Positions 47,952 through 56,711 of a DNA stretch of 64,000 bases are shown in pieces (within the stretch, counting starts at the first letter, position 1; each line of letters begins with the position of its first letter). The notes under the pieces are model-generated. The model had not been told where the DNA came from and did not search any database. It saw nothing but the letters and a program-made list of their open reading frames with translations. Both the position numbers and the translations under genes were made by a program. The stretch comes from Silvibacterium acidisoli. Lineage in GTDB: Bacteria; Acidobacteriota; Terriglobia; Terriglobales; Acidobacteriaceae. The stretch is from contig CP085323.1 of the NCBI GenBank assembly GCA_022870745.1, forward strand, positions 4,588,001-4,652,000, read 5' to 3'.

Positions 47952-47972
47952 ATCAGAAGAAATCCGCAACGC

Positions 47973-48006
47973 CGGGGCAGATCCTTTGGGGTCTGCCCCG
48001 TTTTTT
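47973..48006 (+). terminator. Rho-independent terminator
   Basis: CGGGGCAGATCC (47973-47984) and GGGTCTGCCCCG (47989-48000) form a 12-bp stem with one G.U pair, followed by six T. It is directly downstream of the OmpA-like gene and abuts the convergent pyrE. Confidence 0.9.
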
Positions 48007-48007
48007 G

Positions 48008-48604
48008 CTACATGGCCATCTGGGCGATGTGGGCGGCGCGCACATCGTGTGCCGTATAGAGACTGTAGAACGGCGCGCCTTCACAGGCGGCTTCGACCGC
48101 TGCGCGGCCTTTCGCTTCGCGTTCCACGAGACAAATACCGGCAATCACTTGCATGCCCGCCTGCTTTGCCGCCTCGATGGCGTTAATGGTGGAAGCCCCG
48201 GTGGTGCAGACGTCATCGACGATGACTACCGGCGCGCCTTCCTCGAAAAATCCTTCGATGCGGCGTCCCATACCGTGAGCCTTTTCTGCCTTGCGTACCA
48301 GGAAACCGTGGATGAGTCCCGCTGAGGAATGCTGCTGCGCATAGTAGGCGCTGGCCGTGGCCACGTTCGAGACGATGGGATCGGCGCCCATGGTCAGGCC
48401 GCCGATAGCCGCAGGCTTCAGGTGCTTCTCATGGAGCAGCTCGAGAATGGCCAGGCCGGTCAGGCGGCCGCCTTCGGCGTGCAGTGTGGTGGTGCGGCAA
48501 TCGATGTAGTAATCGCTCTTCGCGCCGGAGCTGAGGGTGAAATCACCCAGCTTGAACGAAATACGCGAGAGCAGATTGAGCAGGGATTCGCGGTGTGTGG
48601 TCAT
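48008..48604 (-). CDS. pyrE: Orotate phosphoribosyltransferase
   Basis: Makes orotidine monophosphate from orotate and PRPP, the fifth step of de novo pyrimidine synthesis. 198 residues, cytoplasmic. The PRPP loop VVIVDDVCTTGAST is diagnostic. FTLSSGAKSDYYIDCR at the N-terminus and the catalytic loop with KAHGMGRRIEG are typical of the OPRTase group. The ATG at 48604 starts MTTHRESLLNLLSRISF. Single gene facing the OmpA gene. Confidence 0.96.
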   Translation of the reverse strand: MTTHRESLLNLLSRISFKLGDFTLSSGAKSDYYIDCRTTTLHAEGGRLTGLAILELLHEKHLKPAAIGGLTMGADPIVSNVATASAYYAQQHSSAGLIHGFLVRKAEKAHGMGRRIEGFFEEGAPVVIVDDVCTTGASTINAIEAAKQAGMQVIAGICLVEREAKGRAAVEAACEGAPFYSLYTAHDVRAAHIAQMAM

Positions 48605-48659
48605 CGCCTTCGATTGTAGCTCCCACTAGAATGCTCTCAAACATCTGTGCGGGAGAAGC

Positions 48660-48935
48660 ATGAGGAAGAAGCTGGAAGTTCTTGACAGGTTGCAGCCGTG
48701 GGGCGCAGTCATACTCCGGGTAGCCTTGAGCGTGTCCATGGCTGTCTACGGCTGTGAAAAGGTTCTGCCGAAGGGGGCGTTGCATGGTTTTGCCGCGTAC
48801 GTCGGGACTCCTGGCTTGCCTGCCTGGTTGGGCTACGTCGCTGCCTACACCGAGTTTCTGGGCGGAATCATGGTGATTCCGGGCCTGGCACACTGGCGCT
48901 CGATTGCCTGCTGGGCATCCCTTAATGCCGCGTAA
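48660..48935 (+). pseudogene. Shortened DoxX-family membrane protein
   Basis: 91 residues with GGGAG four bases before the ATG. The N-terminal two spans match DoxX (VILRVALSVSMAVYGCEKVLP..., YTEFLGGIMVIPGL), but the frame stops after about two thirds, in the third span (HWRSIACWASLNAA). Neither other frame continues the family. A normal DoxX is about 130-150 residues, so this is either a recently truncated gene or a rare short form. Confidence 0.5.
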
Positions 48936-48954
48936 TTCCGATCGCACGATGTCA

Positions 48955-48966
48955 TACTTCAAAGTA
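48955..48966. promoter_or_regulatory. Candidate dyad upstream of mntH
   Basis: TACTT-CA-AAGTA, 12 bp, about 20 bases before mntH. It could be a regulator site, but does not match the usual E. coli or B. subtilis MntR boxes. Confidence 0.25.
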
Positions 48967-48986
48967 GAAGTTTTTTCGAACCGATA

Positions 48987-50309
48987 ATGCCCACGGCCCA
49001 GGAATCAGATCCGCTTTTGCGACCGTCGCTGCCCGATGTTTACTCATCGGTACGGCTTACTTCGTCGCGGGTATTCTGGCGCCGCGCCCTGGGCTTTGCC
49101 GGGCCGGGATTCCTGGTCGCGGTCGGCTACATGGATCCAGGCAACTGGGCAACCGACCTTGCCGGCGGATCGCGCTACGGCTACACGCTGCTCTTCGTGA
49201 TCATGCTCTCGAACCTGATGGCGATTCTGCTGCAGAGCCTTGCCCTGAAGCTTGGCATTGCATCGGGGCGCGACCTGGCGCAGACCTGCCGCGAACGCTA
49301 CAGCCGGCCGATGGTGATCTTTCTCTGGCTCTTTGCTGAGATTGCGATTGCGGCCTGCGATCTTGCGGAGGTCATCGGATCAGCCATCGCGCTGCAGTTG
49401 CTGTTTCATATTTCGCTGGTGCTGGGCGTCATCCTCACGGGCGGCGACGTGCTGCTGCTGCTGCTGTTGCAGAACCGGGGCTTCCGCTACCTCGAGGCGC
49501 TGGTCATTACCTTGATCACGACCATCGCGGTGCTCTTCGGTGTGGAGATTGTTCTCTCTCGCCCCGAGTGGGGACTCATTGCCCATAACCTGCTGCTGCC
49601 GACCACGAGCAGGATGGTGACCGATCCGCAGATGCTGTACATCGCGATCAGCATCCTGGGCGCGACGGTGATGCCGCACAATCTCTATCTGCACTCCTCC
49701 ATCGTGCAGACGCGGAACTATGAGCGCACGATTGAAGGCAAGCGGGAGGCGATCCGCTTCGCGAATCTCGATTCAGCGACTGCACTGATGATCGCCCTGC
49801 TGGTGAACGCGGCGATCCTGGTAGTGGCGGCAGCGGTCTTTCATCGCTCCGGGCATTACGAGGTGGCGGCGATCGAGGATGCCTACAAGCTGCTCACGCC
49901 GATGCTGGGTGTCGCCGGAGCGAGCACGCTTTTCGCCGTGGCGCTATTGGCGTCGGGCCAGAACTCAACGGTGACAGGGACGCTCGCTGGACAGGTGGTG
50001 ATGGAGGGCTTTCTCGAACTGCGCCTTCGCCCATGGAAGCGGAGACTCATTACGCGGCTGCTGGCCATCGTGCCGACCGTGATCGTCACGATGGTCTACG
50101 GAGCTCGGGGCACAGGAGACCTGATCATCCTGAGCCAGGTGATCCTGAGTCTGCAACTCAGCTTCGCGGTTTTCCCGCTGGTGTCCGCCACCAGCGACAG
50201 GAAGATGATGGGCGAGTTTGTGAATTCCGGTTTTGTAAAGGGATTGAGTTATGTCGTTGCGGTGCTGATTGCCGGGTTGAATATCTGGCTTCTCATCAAG
50301 ACTTTTTGA
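48987..50309 (+). CDS. mntH: Nramp-family divalent metal ion transporter
   Basis: Proton-coupled importer of Mn2+ and related divalent metals in the inner membrane. 440 residues with about eleven membrane spans. The two metal-binding half-helix motifs are seen: [14 protein letters not shown] in TM1 and [14 protein letters not shown] in TM6. The N-terminal 30 residues are cytoplasmic. Mn2+ specificity is inferred from the family; iron is possible. The short DoxX frame is immediately upstream, with about 50 bases between. Confidence 0.93.
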   Translation: MPTAQESDPLLRPSLPDVYSSVRLTSSRVFWRRALGFAGPGFLVAVGYMDPGNWATDLAGGSRYGYTLLFVIMLSNLMAILLQSLALKLGIASGRDLAQTCRERYSRPMVIFLWLFAEIAIAACDLAEVIGSAIALQLLFHISLVLGVILTGGDVLLLLLLQNRGFRYLEALVITLITTIAVLFGVEIVLSRPEWGLIAHNLLLPTTSRMVTDPQMLYIAISILGATVMPHNLYLHSSIVQTRNYERTIEGKREAIRFANLDSATALMIALLVNAAILVVAAAVFHRSGHYEVAAIEDAYKLLTPMLGVAGASTLFAVALLASGQNSTVTGTLAGQVVMEGFLELRLRPWKRRLITRLLAIVPTVIVTMVYGARGTGDLIILSQVILSLQLSFAVFPLVSATSDRKMMGEFVNSGFVKGLSYVVAVLIAGLNIWLLIKTF

Positions 50310-50363
50310 GGCAGACTTCTTTACTGCTTTCGATTCCCTCTGCCATCTCCCAAATAGCACAAC

Positions 50364-51155
50364 GTGACAGCTCGCGGCGTCGCTTATAACTGCGAAACAT
50401 CTATCGCCACGGGCTTGTCACAATCATTGAGCCGATTCTGGTCTGTGCGTTGTCCAATCTGTGTGCAAGCCTATTTAGCGAACCCAGTCTATTCTGCGCT
50501 CACTACCGCGCTGGAGCCATTTTCCCTGTCCAATGGCGTAGCGCGCCGCTTTCAGCATGGTGTTATCCCATTCGCTGGCGTTCCTGAGCCCAGCGCGGAA
50601 GCCCTTGCTGACCTGGTTCCTCTGCTGCTGGCGAAGGAAGAGATCTATCTCACAACGGACGAGGGAGAAACCATAGATCTGCCCAGTGGGCTCGAAGTAG
50701 TATCGGCATTACCAGGCTTGCAGATGGCATACACCGGTCCGGCTCCGAGTGATGGAGACGATGCCGAGATCGTTGCGCTCACCCCTGCCGATGTCCCCGA
50801 GATGCTGGAGCTAAAGGCTGTTGCGTTTCCGGGATACTTCGGTCCGCGGGCGCCGGAACTCGGGCGCTTCTACGGGATACGCGATGCGAAGACCGGGAGG
50901 CTCATTGCCATGGGGGGCGAACGCCTCGCGACTTTTACGGAGAAAGAGATTTCAGCGGTGTGTACTCATCCGGACTACCTCGGCCGGGGCTATGCCACGC
51001 GGCTGATTCGCGCAGTGCTTCGGCATCAGGCAGCGCCCGGTGCCCGGTCGATTCTGCATGTCATCGCGAGCAACAAGCGAGCCATCTCCATTTATGAAGG
51101 GATGGGTTTTGTGATTACTGGAGCGCTCGAATTCATCCAGCTTCGCAGGGTGTGA
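50364..51155 (+). CDS. GNAT-family N-acetyltransferase (FR47-like)
   Basis: Predicted acetyl-CoA-dependent N-acetyltransferase, about 230-263 residues. The C-terminal GNAT fold is clear: ISAVCTHPDYLGRGYATRLIRAVLRH carries the acetyl-CoA loop (R/Q-x-x-G-x-G/A), and LHVIASNKRAISIYEGMGF is the final strand-helix. The N-terminal half (LANPVYSALTTALEPFSL) is the FR47-type region. The frame opens at GTG 50364, but the protein probably starts near GTG 50463. Substrate unknown. Confidence 0.78.
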   Translation: MTARGVAYNCETSIATGLSQSLSRFWSVRCPICVQAYLANPVYSALTTALEPFSLSNGVARRFQHGVIPFAGVPEPSAEALADLVPLLLAKEEIYLTTDEGETIDLPSGLEVVSALPGLQMAYTGPAPSDGDDAEIVALTPADVPEMLELKAVAFPGYFGPRAPELGRFYGIRDAKTGRLIAMGGERLATFTEKEISAVCTHPDYLGRGYATRLIRAVLRHQAAPGARSILHVIASNKRAISIYEGMGFVITGALEFIQLRRV

Positions 51156-51204
51156 GCCGCTTGTCTGGGAGATGCTTTTACATCGCGTAGTGGAGATTCA
51201 CCTA

Positions 51205-51230
51205 CCCACATTTCAGAAGCGAGACGTGGG
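51205..51230. repeat. 26-nt palindromic repeat, copy C
   Basis: CCCACATTTC ... GAGACGTGGG, in the same 26-nt layout as the copies at 31447 and 31506. Extended CTACCCAC/GTGGGTAG arms (51202-51233) make a hairpin that may terminate the acetyltransferase and acyl-CoA synthetase genes that converge here. Confidence 0.6.
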
Positions 51231-51246
51231 TAGATGCCATGTCTTC

Positions 51247-53034
51247 CTATTGCGCCGTTGCTTCATCCGTGTAGAAGCTGCGAATCTCGCCCGCATACTT
51301 CTCTACAATCACGCGGCGCTTCAGCTTGAGGCTTGGCGTTAGTTCACCCGACTCGACGGCCCACTCGTCGGGGACTACCTTAAATCGCTTGATCATCTCG
51401 AACGTTGCGAGGCCCTCGTTGGCCCGCTTTACGATCGCCTGGTATTCGGCCACCACTCGCGAATCCTGCACGAGATCGCGGCGCGTGGAGAAGCTGATGT
51501 TATGCTGCTGCGCCCACTCCTCGAGCGCGGGAAAGTTCGGGGAAATCAGCACAGATGCGAACTTGTGTTTGTCTCCGACGAGCGCGGCCTGCGCGACCAG
51601 AAGATTTGTCTTGAGGCGATTCTCGATCGGCTGTGGAGCGATCATCTTTCCGCCAGAGGTCTTCAGCAGCTCCTTCTTGCGGTCGGTGATGGTGAGGAAT
51701 CCATCGGCGTCGATGAAGCCGATGTCGCCAGTGTGGAAGTACCCATCGGCATCGAACGAATCGGGAGCATGCTTCGGCTGCTTCCAGTAGCCTTCAAAGA
51801 CATTCGGCCCCTGGACGAGCAGCTCGCCGTCGTCGGCTATGCGGCAGTTCACGTTGGCAAGGGGCTTGCCAACCGTGCCCATGCGGTTGTTGATGGGCGT
51901 GTTGAGGCCGATGACCGGCGAGGTCTCGGTCATGCCATAGCCTTCGAGAATCCGGATGCCGATGCCTGCATACCAGCGGGCAGTATCGAGACCGAGGGGC
52001 GCTCCGCCGGCGATGTAGTAGCGGACATTGCCGCCGAATCCACCCTGAATCTTTTTGTAAACGAGCTTATCGGCGATCTTCCAGGCAACCGACGAGGGTG
52101 TGATTCCCTGCGCCACGGTTTCGTGATGCTTCGTGCCTGTCTTTACCGCCCACTGAAAGATACGTTGGGTGTTCTTCTTGCGGGCGGCGCGTCGCTCCGA
52201 CTCCTGGCGGACCTTCTCGTACACGCGGGGCACAGCGACAAGGATCGTCGGCTTGACCGCCTGCATCGCCCCAGGTAAGCGTTCGAATCCGGGACAGTAG
52301 GCCAGCGTTACATTCTGGGCGTACATCGCGTAGTCGAGATGGCGGGCGGTGATGTGCGAGAGCGGCAGGAACGATATGCAGCGGTCAGTATCGTGGAAAC
52401 CGAATTCCGAGGTCGAATAATTCAGGTTCTGGGCGATGTTGCCGTGCGTGAGCACGACGCCCTTCGGTTCCCCTGTCGTACCCGAGGTATAGATCAGGGT
52501 CGCCGGGTCTTCCGGCTTCACGTCATAAGCCATGCGATCGAAGCTGGCGTCGCGAACCGAGCCGCGGGCATCGGTGTCGTCCATCAACGATGAGAATGAG
52601 ACGGCATCGGGAGTGCCGGTATCATCCATGATCACGATGCGTTCGATGGCGGTGCGATCGCGGAAGGCGGCAATCTTGTCGTATTGCTGACGGGTGGATA
52701 CGACGGCCACCCGGGCTCCCGAATCCACCAGCAGGTCTGCAATCTGGCCAGCTGGAAGCGTGGGATAGATGGGTACGTTGATTGCGCCGATAGCGAGGCT
52801 CGCGAAGTCTGTCACGCCCCATTCCCAGCGGTTCTCGCCAAGAATCACGACCCGATCCCCTTTGCCGATGCCCCAGGAGGATAAAGTCTCTGCCAGCGCC
52901 CGGACGCGCTGATAAATCGCCGCGCCACTTATCGGCTGCCAGCTACCTGATGTTTCCTGCGTGAGTACAGCACGTTCCCGGTTCGAGGCAGCAACCGTAA
53001 AGAGCACGTCGTTCAAGGTTTTCAGCTTCAGCAC
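51247..53034 (-). CDS. Long-chain acyl-CoA synthetase-type AMP-binding protein
   Basis: ATP-dependent activation of a fatty acid or similar carboxylate to its CoA thioester. About 595 residues; likely membrane-associated or cytoplasmic. The adenylation motif is LIYTSGTTGEPKGVVLTHGN, the A5 core is GYGMTETSP, and DGYFHTGDIGFIDADGFLTITDRKKELLKTSGGK is the hinge and A8-A10 region. The start is GTG 53034 (VLKLKTLNDVLFTVAA); 33 in-frame residues before it look non-coding and their ribosome site is poor. FadD/FACL-like in the family; the substrate is undefined. Confidence 0.88.
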   Translation of the reverse strand: MLKLKTLNDVLFTVAASNRERAVLTQETSGSWQPISGAAIYQRVRALAETLSSWGIGKGDRVVILGENRWEWGVTDFASLAIGAINVPIYPTLPAGQIADLLVDSGARVAVVSTRQQYDKIAAFRDRTAIERIVIMDDTGTPDAVSFSSLMDDTDARGSVRDASFDRMAYDVKPEDPATLIYTSGTTGEPKGVVLTHGNIAQNLNYSTSEFGFHDTDRCISFLPLSHITARHLDYAMYAQNVTLAYCPGFERLPGAMQAVKPTILVAVPRVYEKVRQESERRAARKKNTQRIFQWAVKTGTKHHETVAQGITPSSVAWKIADKLVYKKIQGGFGGNVRYYIAGGAPLGLDTARWYAGIGIRILEGYGMTETSPVIGLNTPINNRMGTVGKPLANVNCRIADDGELLVQGPNVFEGYWKQPKHAPDSFDADGYFHTGDIGFIDADGFLTITDRKKELLKTSGGKMIAPQPIENRLKTNLLVAQAALVGDKHKFASVLISPNFPALEEWAQQHNISFSTRRDLVQDSRVVAEYQAIVKRANEGLATFEMIKRFKVVPDEWAVESGELTPSLKLKRRVIVEKYAGEIRSFYTDEATAQ

Positions 53035-53152
53035 GGCGTTAAGACTAACAGATGGACAGAGATTAGGAATGAGGAACCAGGGATTAACAGGAGGATTACT
53101 GCAACTCGTCCCGGTTTTCCAATTCCTAGTCACTCATTCCTGATTTCCGCAG

Positions 53153-53177
53153 TTTCCTGTGGCAGCGCCACAGGAAA
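53153..53177. promoter_or_regulatory. 25-bp perfect palindrome upstream of padR
   Basis: TTTCCTGTGGC (53153-53163), AGC, GCCACAGGAAA (53167-53177): a perfect 11-bp dyad 38 bases before the PadR start. CCACAGGA recurs just before the ribosome site. It is a good candidate PadR operator; a terminator is less likely since nothing ends just upstream. Confidence 0.6.
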
Positions 53178-53214
53178 TGTGTAATGATCTGTGTCCATAC
53201 CACAGGAGAGGCAG

Positions 53215-53562
53215 ATGGCCGATTCGAAGCTCGATCTTCTACAGGGAACATTGGACTTGATGGTCCTGCAAACGCTGGCCGCGATGGGAACGCAACATGG
53301 CTATGGAATCGCCCGGCGCATTGAACAGGTGAGCGGCGAGGCGATCCTGCTGAACCAGGGCACGATTTATGCCTCGCTGGTGCGGCTGCAGCAGCGAGGG
53401 TGGATCGATGCCGAGTGGGGCACATCCGACAACAACCGCAAGGCAAAGTTCTATTCGATTACCCGCAAGGGCCGCTCGCAGCTGAAGGAAGACGCCGCGT
53501 ACTGGCAGCGGCTTTCCGAAATCATGGCGCGTCTGCTGGCCATGCAGCCGGAGCAGAACTAA
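53215..53562 (+). CDS. PadR-family transcriptional regulator
   Basis: 115 residues, starting at ATG 53215 (MADSKLDLLQGTLDLMVLQTL); the frame is open eight codons earlier without support. The winged helix-turn-helix is in GTQHGYGIARRIEQVSGEAILLNQGTIYASLVRLQQRGWIDAEWG, and the basic wing is FYSITRKGRSQL. PadR proteins act as dimeric repressors of adjacent transport or phenolic acid genes. The next gene starts on the base after this stop codon, so an operon with the permease is certain; the permease probably responds to the same cue. Confidence 0.92.
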   Translation: MADSKLDLLQGTLDLMVLQTLAAMGTQHGYGIARRIEQVSGEAILLNQGTIYASLVRLQQRGWIDAEWGTSDNNRKAKFYSITRKGRSQLKEDAAYWQRLSEIMARLLAMQPEQN

Positions 53563-56202
53563 ATGGAAACGCCACGCGGCATCTTCGAAAAATTCCTGTC
53601 CTTCTTTCGGCAGGGACGGCTCGACGGCGATCTCGAAGCCGAAATGGAGTCGCACCTGGAGATGGCCATCGAGGAGAACCTCGACAAAGGCATGTCCCAC
53701 GAAGAAGCACGCCGCCAGGCGCTCGTTCGATTCGGCGGAGTCACACAGGCCCGGCAACAACATCGCGATGCAAGGAGCTTACCCATGCTTGAAGTTCTCA
53801 TGCAGGATCTGCGTTACTGCTTCCGCACCATGCGGCGCGACCGCGCCTTCACCATCATCGCCGTGCTGATTCTCGGGCTTGGCATCGGCGCGAACATCGC
53901 TGTCTTCAGCGTGGTGAACACCATTCTGCTGCGCCCGCTTCCCTTCCATGACCCACAGCAGCTCGTACGCATCACGGACCTTCAGGCTAAGAGCGGCGAG
54001 TCGAGCCGGACCTATTCGGCGGATGCGTGGGATCAGTACCGGGAGCAGACGCACACGCTCTCCGATATCACCGGTTATTTTGCGTTCTCCTCGGAGAACA
54101 ACTACAAGCTCACCGGCAACGGTCAGCCGAAGCCCTTTACCGGCATCCTGGTGGCGGGCAATTTCTTCCATACGCTCGGAGTCACTCCCACGCTGGGACG
54201 CGACTTCACCCCCGATGAGACAGTACTGCATGGACGGCCAGTGGTACTGCTGACTCACCCTTTCTGGCAGAGCCAGTTTCATGCCGATGAAAATATCGTA
54301 GGACGATCTGTCGATATCGATGGAAAGCCTGTGACTGTCGTCGGCGTGCTGCCGGAGAGCTTCGACTTCGGAGCGGTCTTTGCGCCAGGTACCCGCGTGG
54401 ATGCCATCTTCCCGGTGGTGATGGATGAGATTCGCAGCGATGGCAACACCCTCGCCCTGGTCGCTCGCTTGATGCCCGGAGCGACGATCGGGCAGGCCCA
54501 GGCCGAAGCAAACCAGATCGTTCCGAAGTTTCTCTTCTCACGCAAGCATCCGGACTACGGCGCGGGCTATCGTGCCGACCTGCTGGACCTGAAGGACTAC
54601 GTCAGCGGCAAGCTGCGCCGTTCCCTGATTGCGCTGTGGTGGGCGGTTGGACTCATCATGCTGATTGTGTGCGTGAACCTGTCGAACCTGATGCTCGCCC
54701 GTTCAGCCGCGCGCAGCAAGGAGTTCGCCATGCGTACGGCGCTGGGCGCACGCCGCTCGCGCCTGGTGCGGCAGTTGCTTACAGAGAGCCTGGTGCTGGC
54801 CTTCGCAGGAGCAACGCTGGGACTGGCCTTTGCGTACTCCGTCGTCCAGTATCTTGCGCACCAGGGTTCGATTGCCCTTCCACTACTGAGCAGCATCCGC
54901 CTGGATAGCCGGGCGCTTGCGTGGACGCTTCTGATCGCCGTCTCAGCCGCTGTACTCTTCGGGCTTTTCCCGGCAATTCGCATGTCGCGCACAGACATTC
55001 AGGAGGCGCTGAAGGACTCAGGCCACGGTACGAGCGCCGGACGGAGACATGAACGGATGCGCTCTGCCCTTGTCGTCTCCGAAGTCGCACTGGCATGCGT
55101 GTTGCTCGTAGGAGCCGGCCTGCTGCTGCGAAGCTTTCTCCATGTGCTCGACGTCGATCTTGGCTTCACGCCCAGTCAGGCTTCGTCGATCCAGATCGAG
55201 TTCGACTACAAGGGCGACCTCAATAAGGCTGGTCAGATGCTGCAGGACATCCTGGGGCGGGTGCATGCCATTCCGGGAGTAGAGGCTGCGGGCGTTACGG
55301 ACAGCCTGCCCATGGCGCGCAATCGCAGCTGGGGTATTAAGCCAAAGGGCGTACCGCAGTTTGAGAAATTCGAAGGTATCTTCGTTTACATGATCAGCCC
55401 CGGCTATCTGGACGCACTAGGCCTGCACCTGCGCGAAGGCCGCGATATTCGTTGGGACGATAACAAGTCCGCGCAGAATGTGGTCATCCTCAATGAGGCT
55501 ACCGCGAAGACCTTCTGGCCGGGCCAGAATCCGATCGACCGTATGGTGACGATCGGCGGCGACGAAGCTCGAGTCATCGGCGTGATCTCCGATGTGCGCG
55601 AAAGCGGCGCGGAGACGGTCGCAGGATTCCAGGCTTATATGCCGGCCATGCAGCGATATGCCGCAGATAGCTCACTGGTGGTGCGTTCCAAGCTGCCTCC
55701 GGCTTCGCTTGCTACTCCCATCATGAGCGCATTGCGTGCCGTCGATCCGGATCAACCGTCGACCCAGCTACATCCGATCCAGATGCTGGTCGATCATGCG
55801 GTCTCGCCGCGAAAGTTCTTCGTGCTGCTGGTCTCAATCTTTGCGGAGCTCGGCCTGCTGCTGGCTATGCTTGGCATCTATGGTGTCATCTCTTACTCGG
55901 TGTCGCAGCAGACGCAGGAGATCGGCATCCGCATGGCACTGGGCGCGACGCGAGCCAACGTACAGTTCGGAGTGATGAGCCGCACGATGAAACTTGCCAT
56001 GGCAGGTATCGTGATCGGCAGCATCGCATCGGTGGTGATGGCGCGATGGATTGCGGCACTGCTCTTCGGCACGAGTCCGGCCGATCCGCTGACCTTTGGC
56101 GGCATGGTCCTGATCATGGCGGCGGTGGCTTTCATTGCCGGCTTCATCCCGGCCATTCGTGCGTCACGGATTCAACCGATGGTGGCGCTCCGCAATCAGT
56201 AA
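53563..56202 (+). CDS. ADOP-family ABC transporter permease (MacB/FtsX-type)
   Basis: 879 residues, one continuous protein with two FtsX-like permease halves. The first 75 residues form the ADOP N-terminal helical domain (METPRGIFEKFLSFFRQGRLDGDLEAEMESHLEMAIEENLDKGMSHEEARRQALVRFGG). TM helices sit at about 95-115 (FTIIAVLILGLGIGANIAVFSVVNT), at about 345-475 (several), and at about 750-870 in the second half, each with a periplasmic MacB-like domain before it. There is no ATPase gene nearby in the window. It starts on the base after padR stops. The pairing of PadR with ADOP is common in Acidobacteriota; the substrate is unknown. Confidence 0.9.
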   Translation: METPRGIFEKFLSFFRQGRLDGDLEAEMESHLEMAIEENLDKGMSHEEARRQALVRFGGVTQARQQHRDARSLPMLEVLMQDLRYCFRTMRRDRAFTIIAVLILGLGIGANIAVFSVVNTILLRPLPFHDPQQLVRITDLQAKSGESSRTYSADAWDQYREQTHTLSDITGYFAFSSENNYKLTGNGQPKPFTGILVAGNFFHTLGVTPTLGRDFTPDETVLHGRPVVLLTHPFWQSQFHADENIVGRSVDIDGKPVTVVGVLPESFDFGAVFAPGTRVDAIFPVVMDEIRSDGNTLALVARLMPGATIGQAQAEANQIVPKFLFSRKHPDYGAGYRADLLDLKDYVSGKLRRSLIALWWAVGLIMLIVCVNLSNLMLARSAARSKEFAMRTALGARRSRLVRQLLTESLVLAFAGATLGLAFAYSVVQYLAHQGSIALPLLSSIRLDSRALAWTLLIAVSAAVLFGLFPAIRMSRTDIQEALKDSGHGTSAGRRHERMRSALVVSEVALACVLLVGAGLLLRSFLHVLDVDLGFTPSQASSIQIEFDYKGDLNKAGQMLQDILGRVHAIPGVEAAGVTDSLPMARNRSWGIKPKGVPQFEKFEGIFVYMISPGYLDALGLHLREGRDIRWDDNKSAQNVVILNEATAKTFWPGQNPIDRMVTIGGDEARVIGVISDVRESGAETVAGFQAYMPAMQRYAADSSLVVRSKLPPASLATPIMSALRAVDPDQPSTQLHPIQMLVDHAVSPRKFFVLLVSIFAELGLLLAMLGIYGVISYSVSQQTQEIGIRMALGATRANVQFGVMSRTMKLAMAGIVIGSIASVVMARWIAALLFGTSPADPLTFGGMVLIMAAVAFIAGFIPAIRASRIQPMVALRNQ

Positions 56203-56324
56203 CAATTGCTAAACGCGGCAAATGAGATAGTTACAGGGCAACTACTGGATTCATGAGATTGAAAAACAACATCCTTCGCAACTTCAGAATCAAAAGTAGT
56301 GTTTCAACCAAGCAAGGAGATAGC

Positions 56325-56639
56325 ATGAACAAGTTTTGCAAAGTGATTGCCCTGACCACGATGTCCACGATGCTTTCAGCAGGTGTCGCTCTTGCGGATG
56401 ACCACCACGATGATCATCACGGCGGTCCGCATCCCTACGTCCGTCATGATGACTGGCACAGGGGCGGACACATTCCGCCGGCTGACTGGAATCGTGGCGA
56501 GCGCATCGATTATCACCACTATCACCTGAGCGCGCCGCCGCATGGCTACGAATGGCGCGAGGTAGATGGCAACTACGTGCTGGCTTCCATTGCTGGTGGC
56601 ATCATTGCATCCACCATCATTGCTTCGACTGTCCACTAG
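56325..56639 (+). CDS. RcnB-like periplasmic protein
   Basis: About 104 residues. The signal peptide (CKVIALTTMSTMLSAGVALA) starts at ATG 56325 with AAGGAGAT just upstream. The mature part is His/Asp-rich (DDHHDDHHGGPHPYVRHDDWHRGGH), and the C-terminal LSAPPHGYEWREVDGNYVLASIAGGIIASTI is the RcnB/YohN-type end. RcnB in E. coli affects nickel and cobalt tolerance in the periplasm. Whether this one binds metal is inference from the His cluster. It is a single gene with a terminator after it. Confidence 0.82.
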   Translation: MNKFCKVIALTTMSTMLSAGVALADDHHDDHHGGPHPYVRHDDWHRGGHIPPADWNRGERIDYHHYHLSAPPHGYEWREVDGNYVLASIAGGIIASTIIASTVH

Positions 56640-56664
56640 AAACTATGCGCTCTTATGCGCGACA

Positions 56665-56694
56665 AAAAGCCGGTGCAAATGCACCGGCTTTTTG
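56665..56694. terminator. Bidirectional terminator
   Basis: AAAAAGCCGGTGCA (56665-56678), loop AA, TGCACCGGCTTTTT (56681-56694): a perfect 14-bp palindrome between the RcnB-like gene and the convergent gltB, ending at 56712. Confidence 0.9.
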
Positions 56695-56711
56695 CTGCGC
56701 GAAAGGCTTGT

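Noticed and set aside
48955..48966. MntR box before mntH
   Set aside because: The dyad does not fit known MntR sequences; kept only as a low-confidence candidate.
53041..53133. N-terminal extension of the acyl-CoA synthetase
   Set aside because: Residues are not family-like and no ribosome site precedes the extended start.
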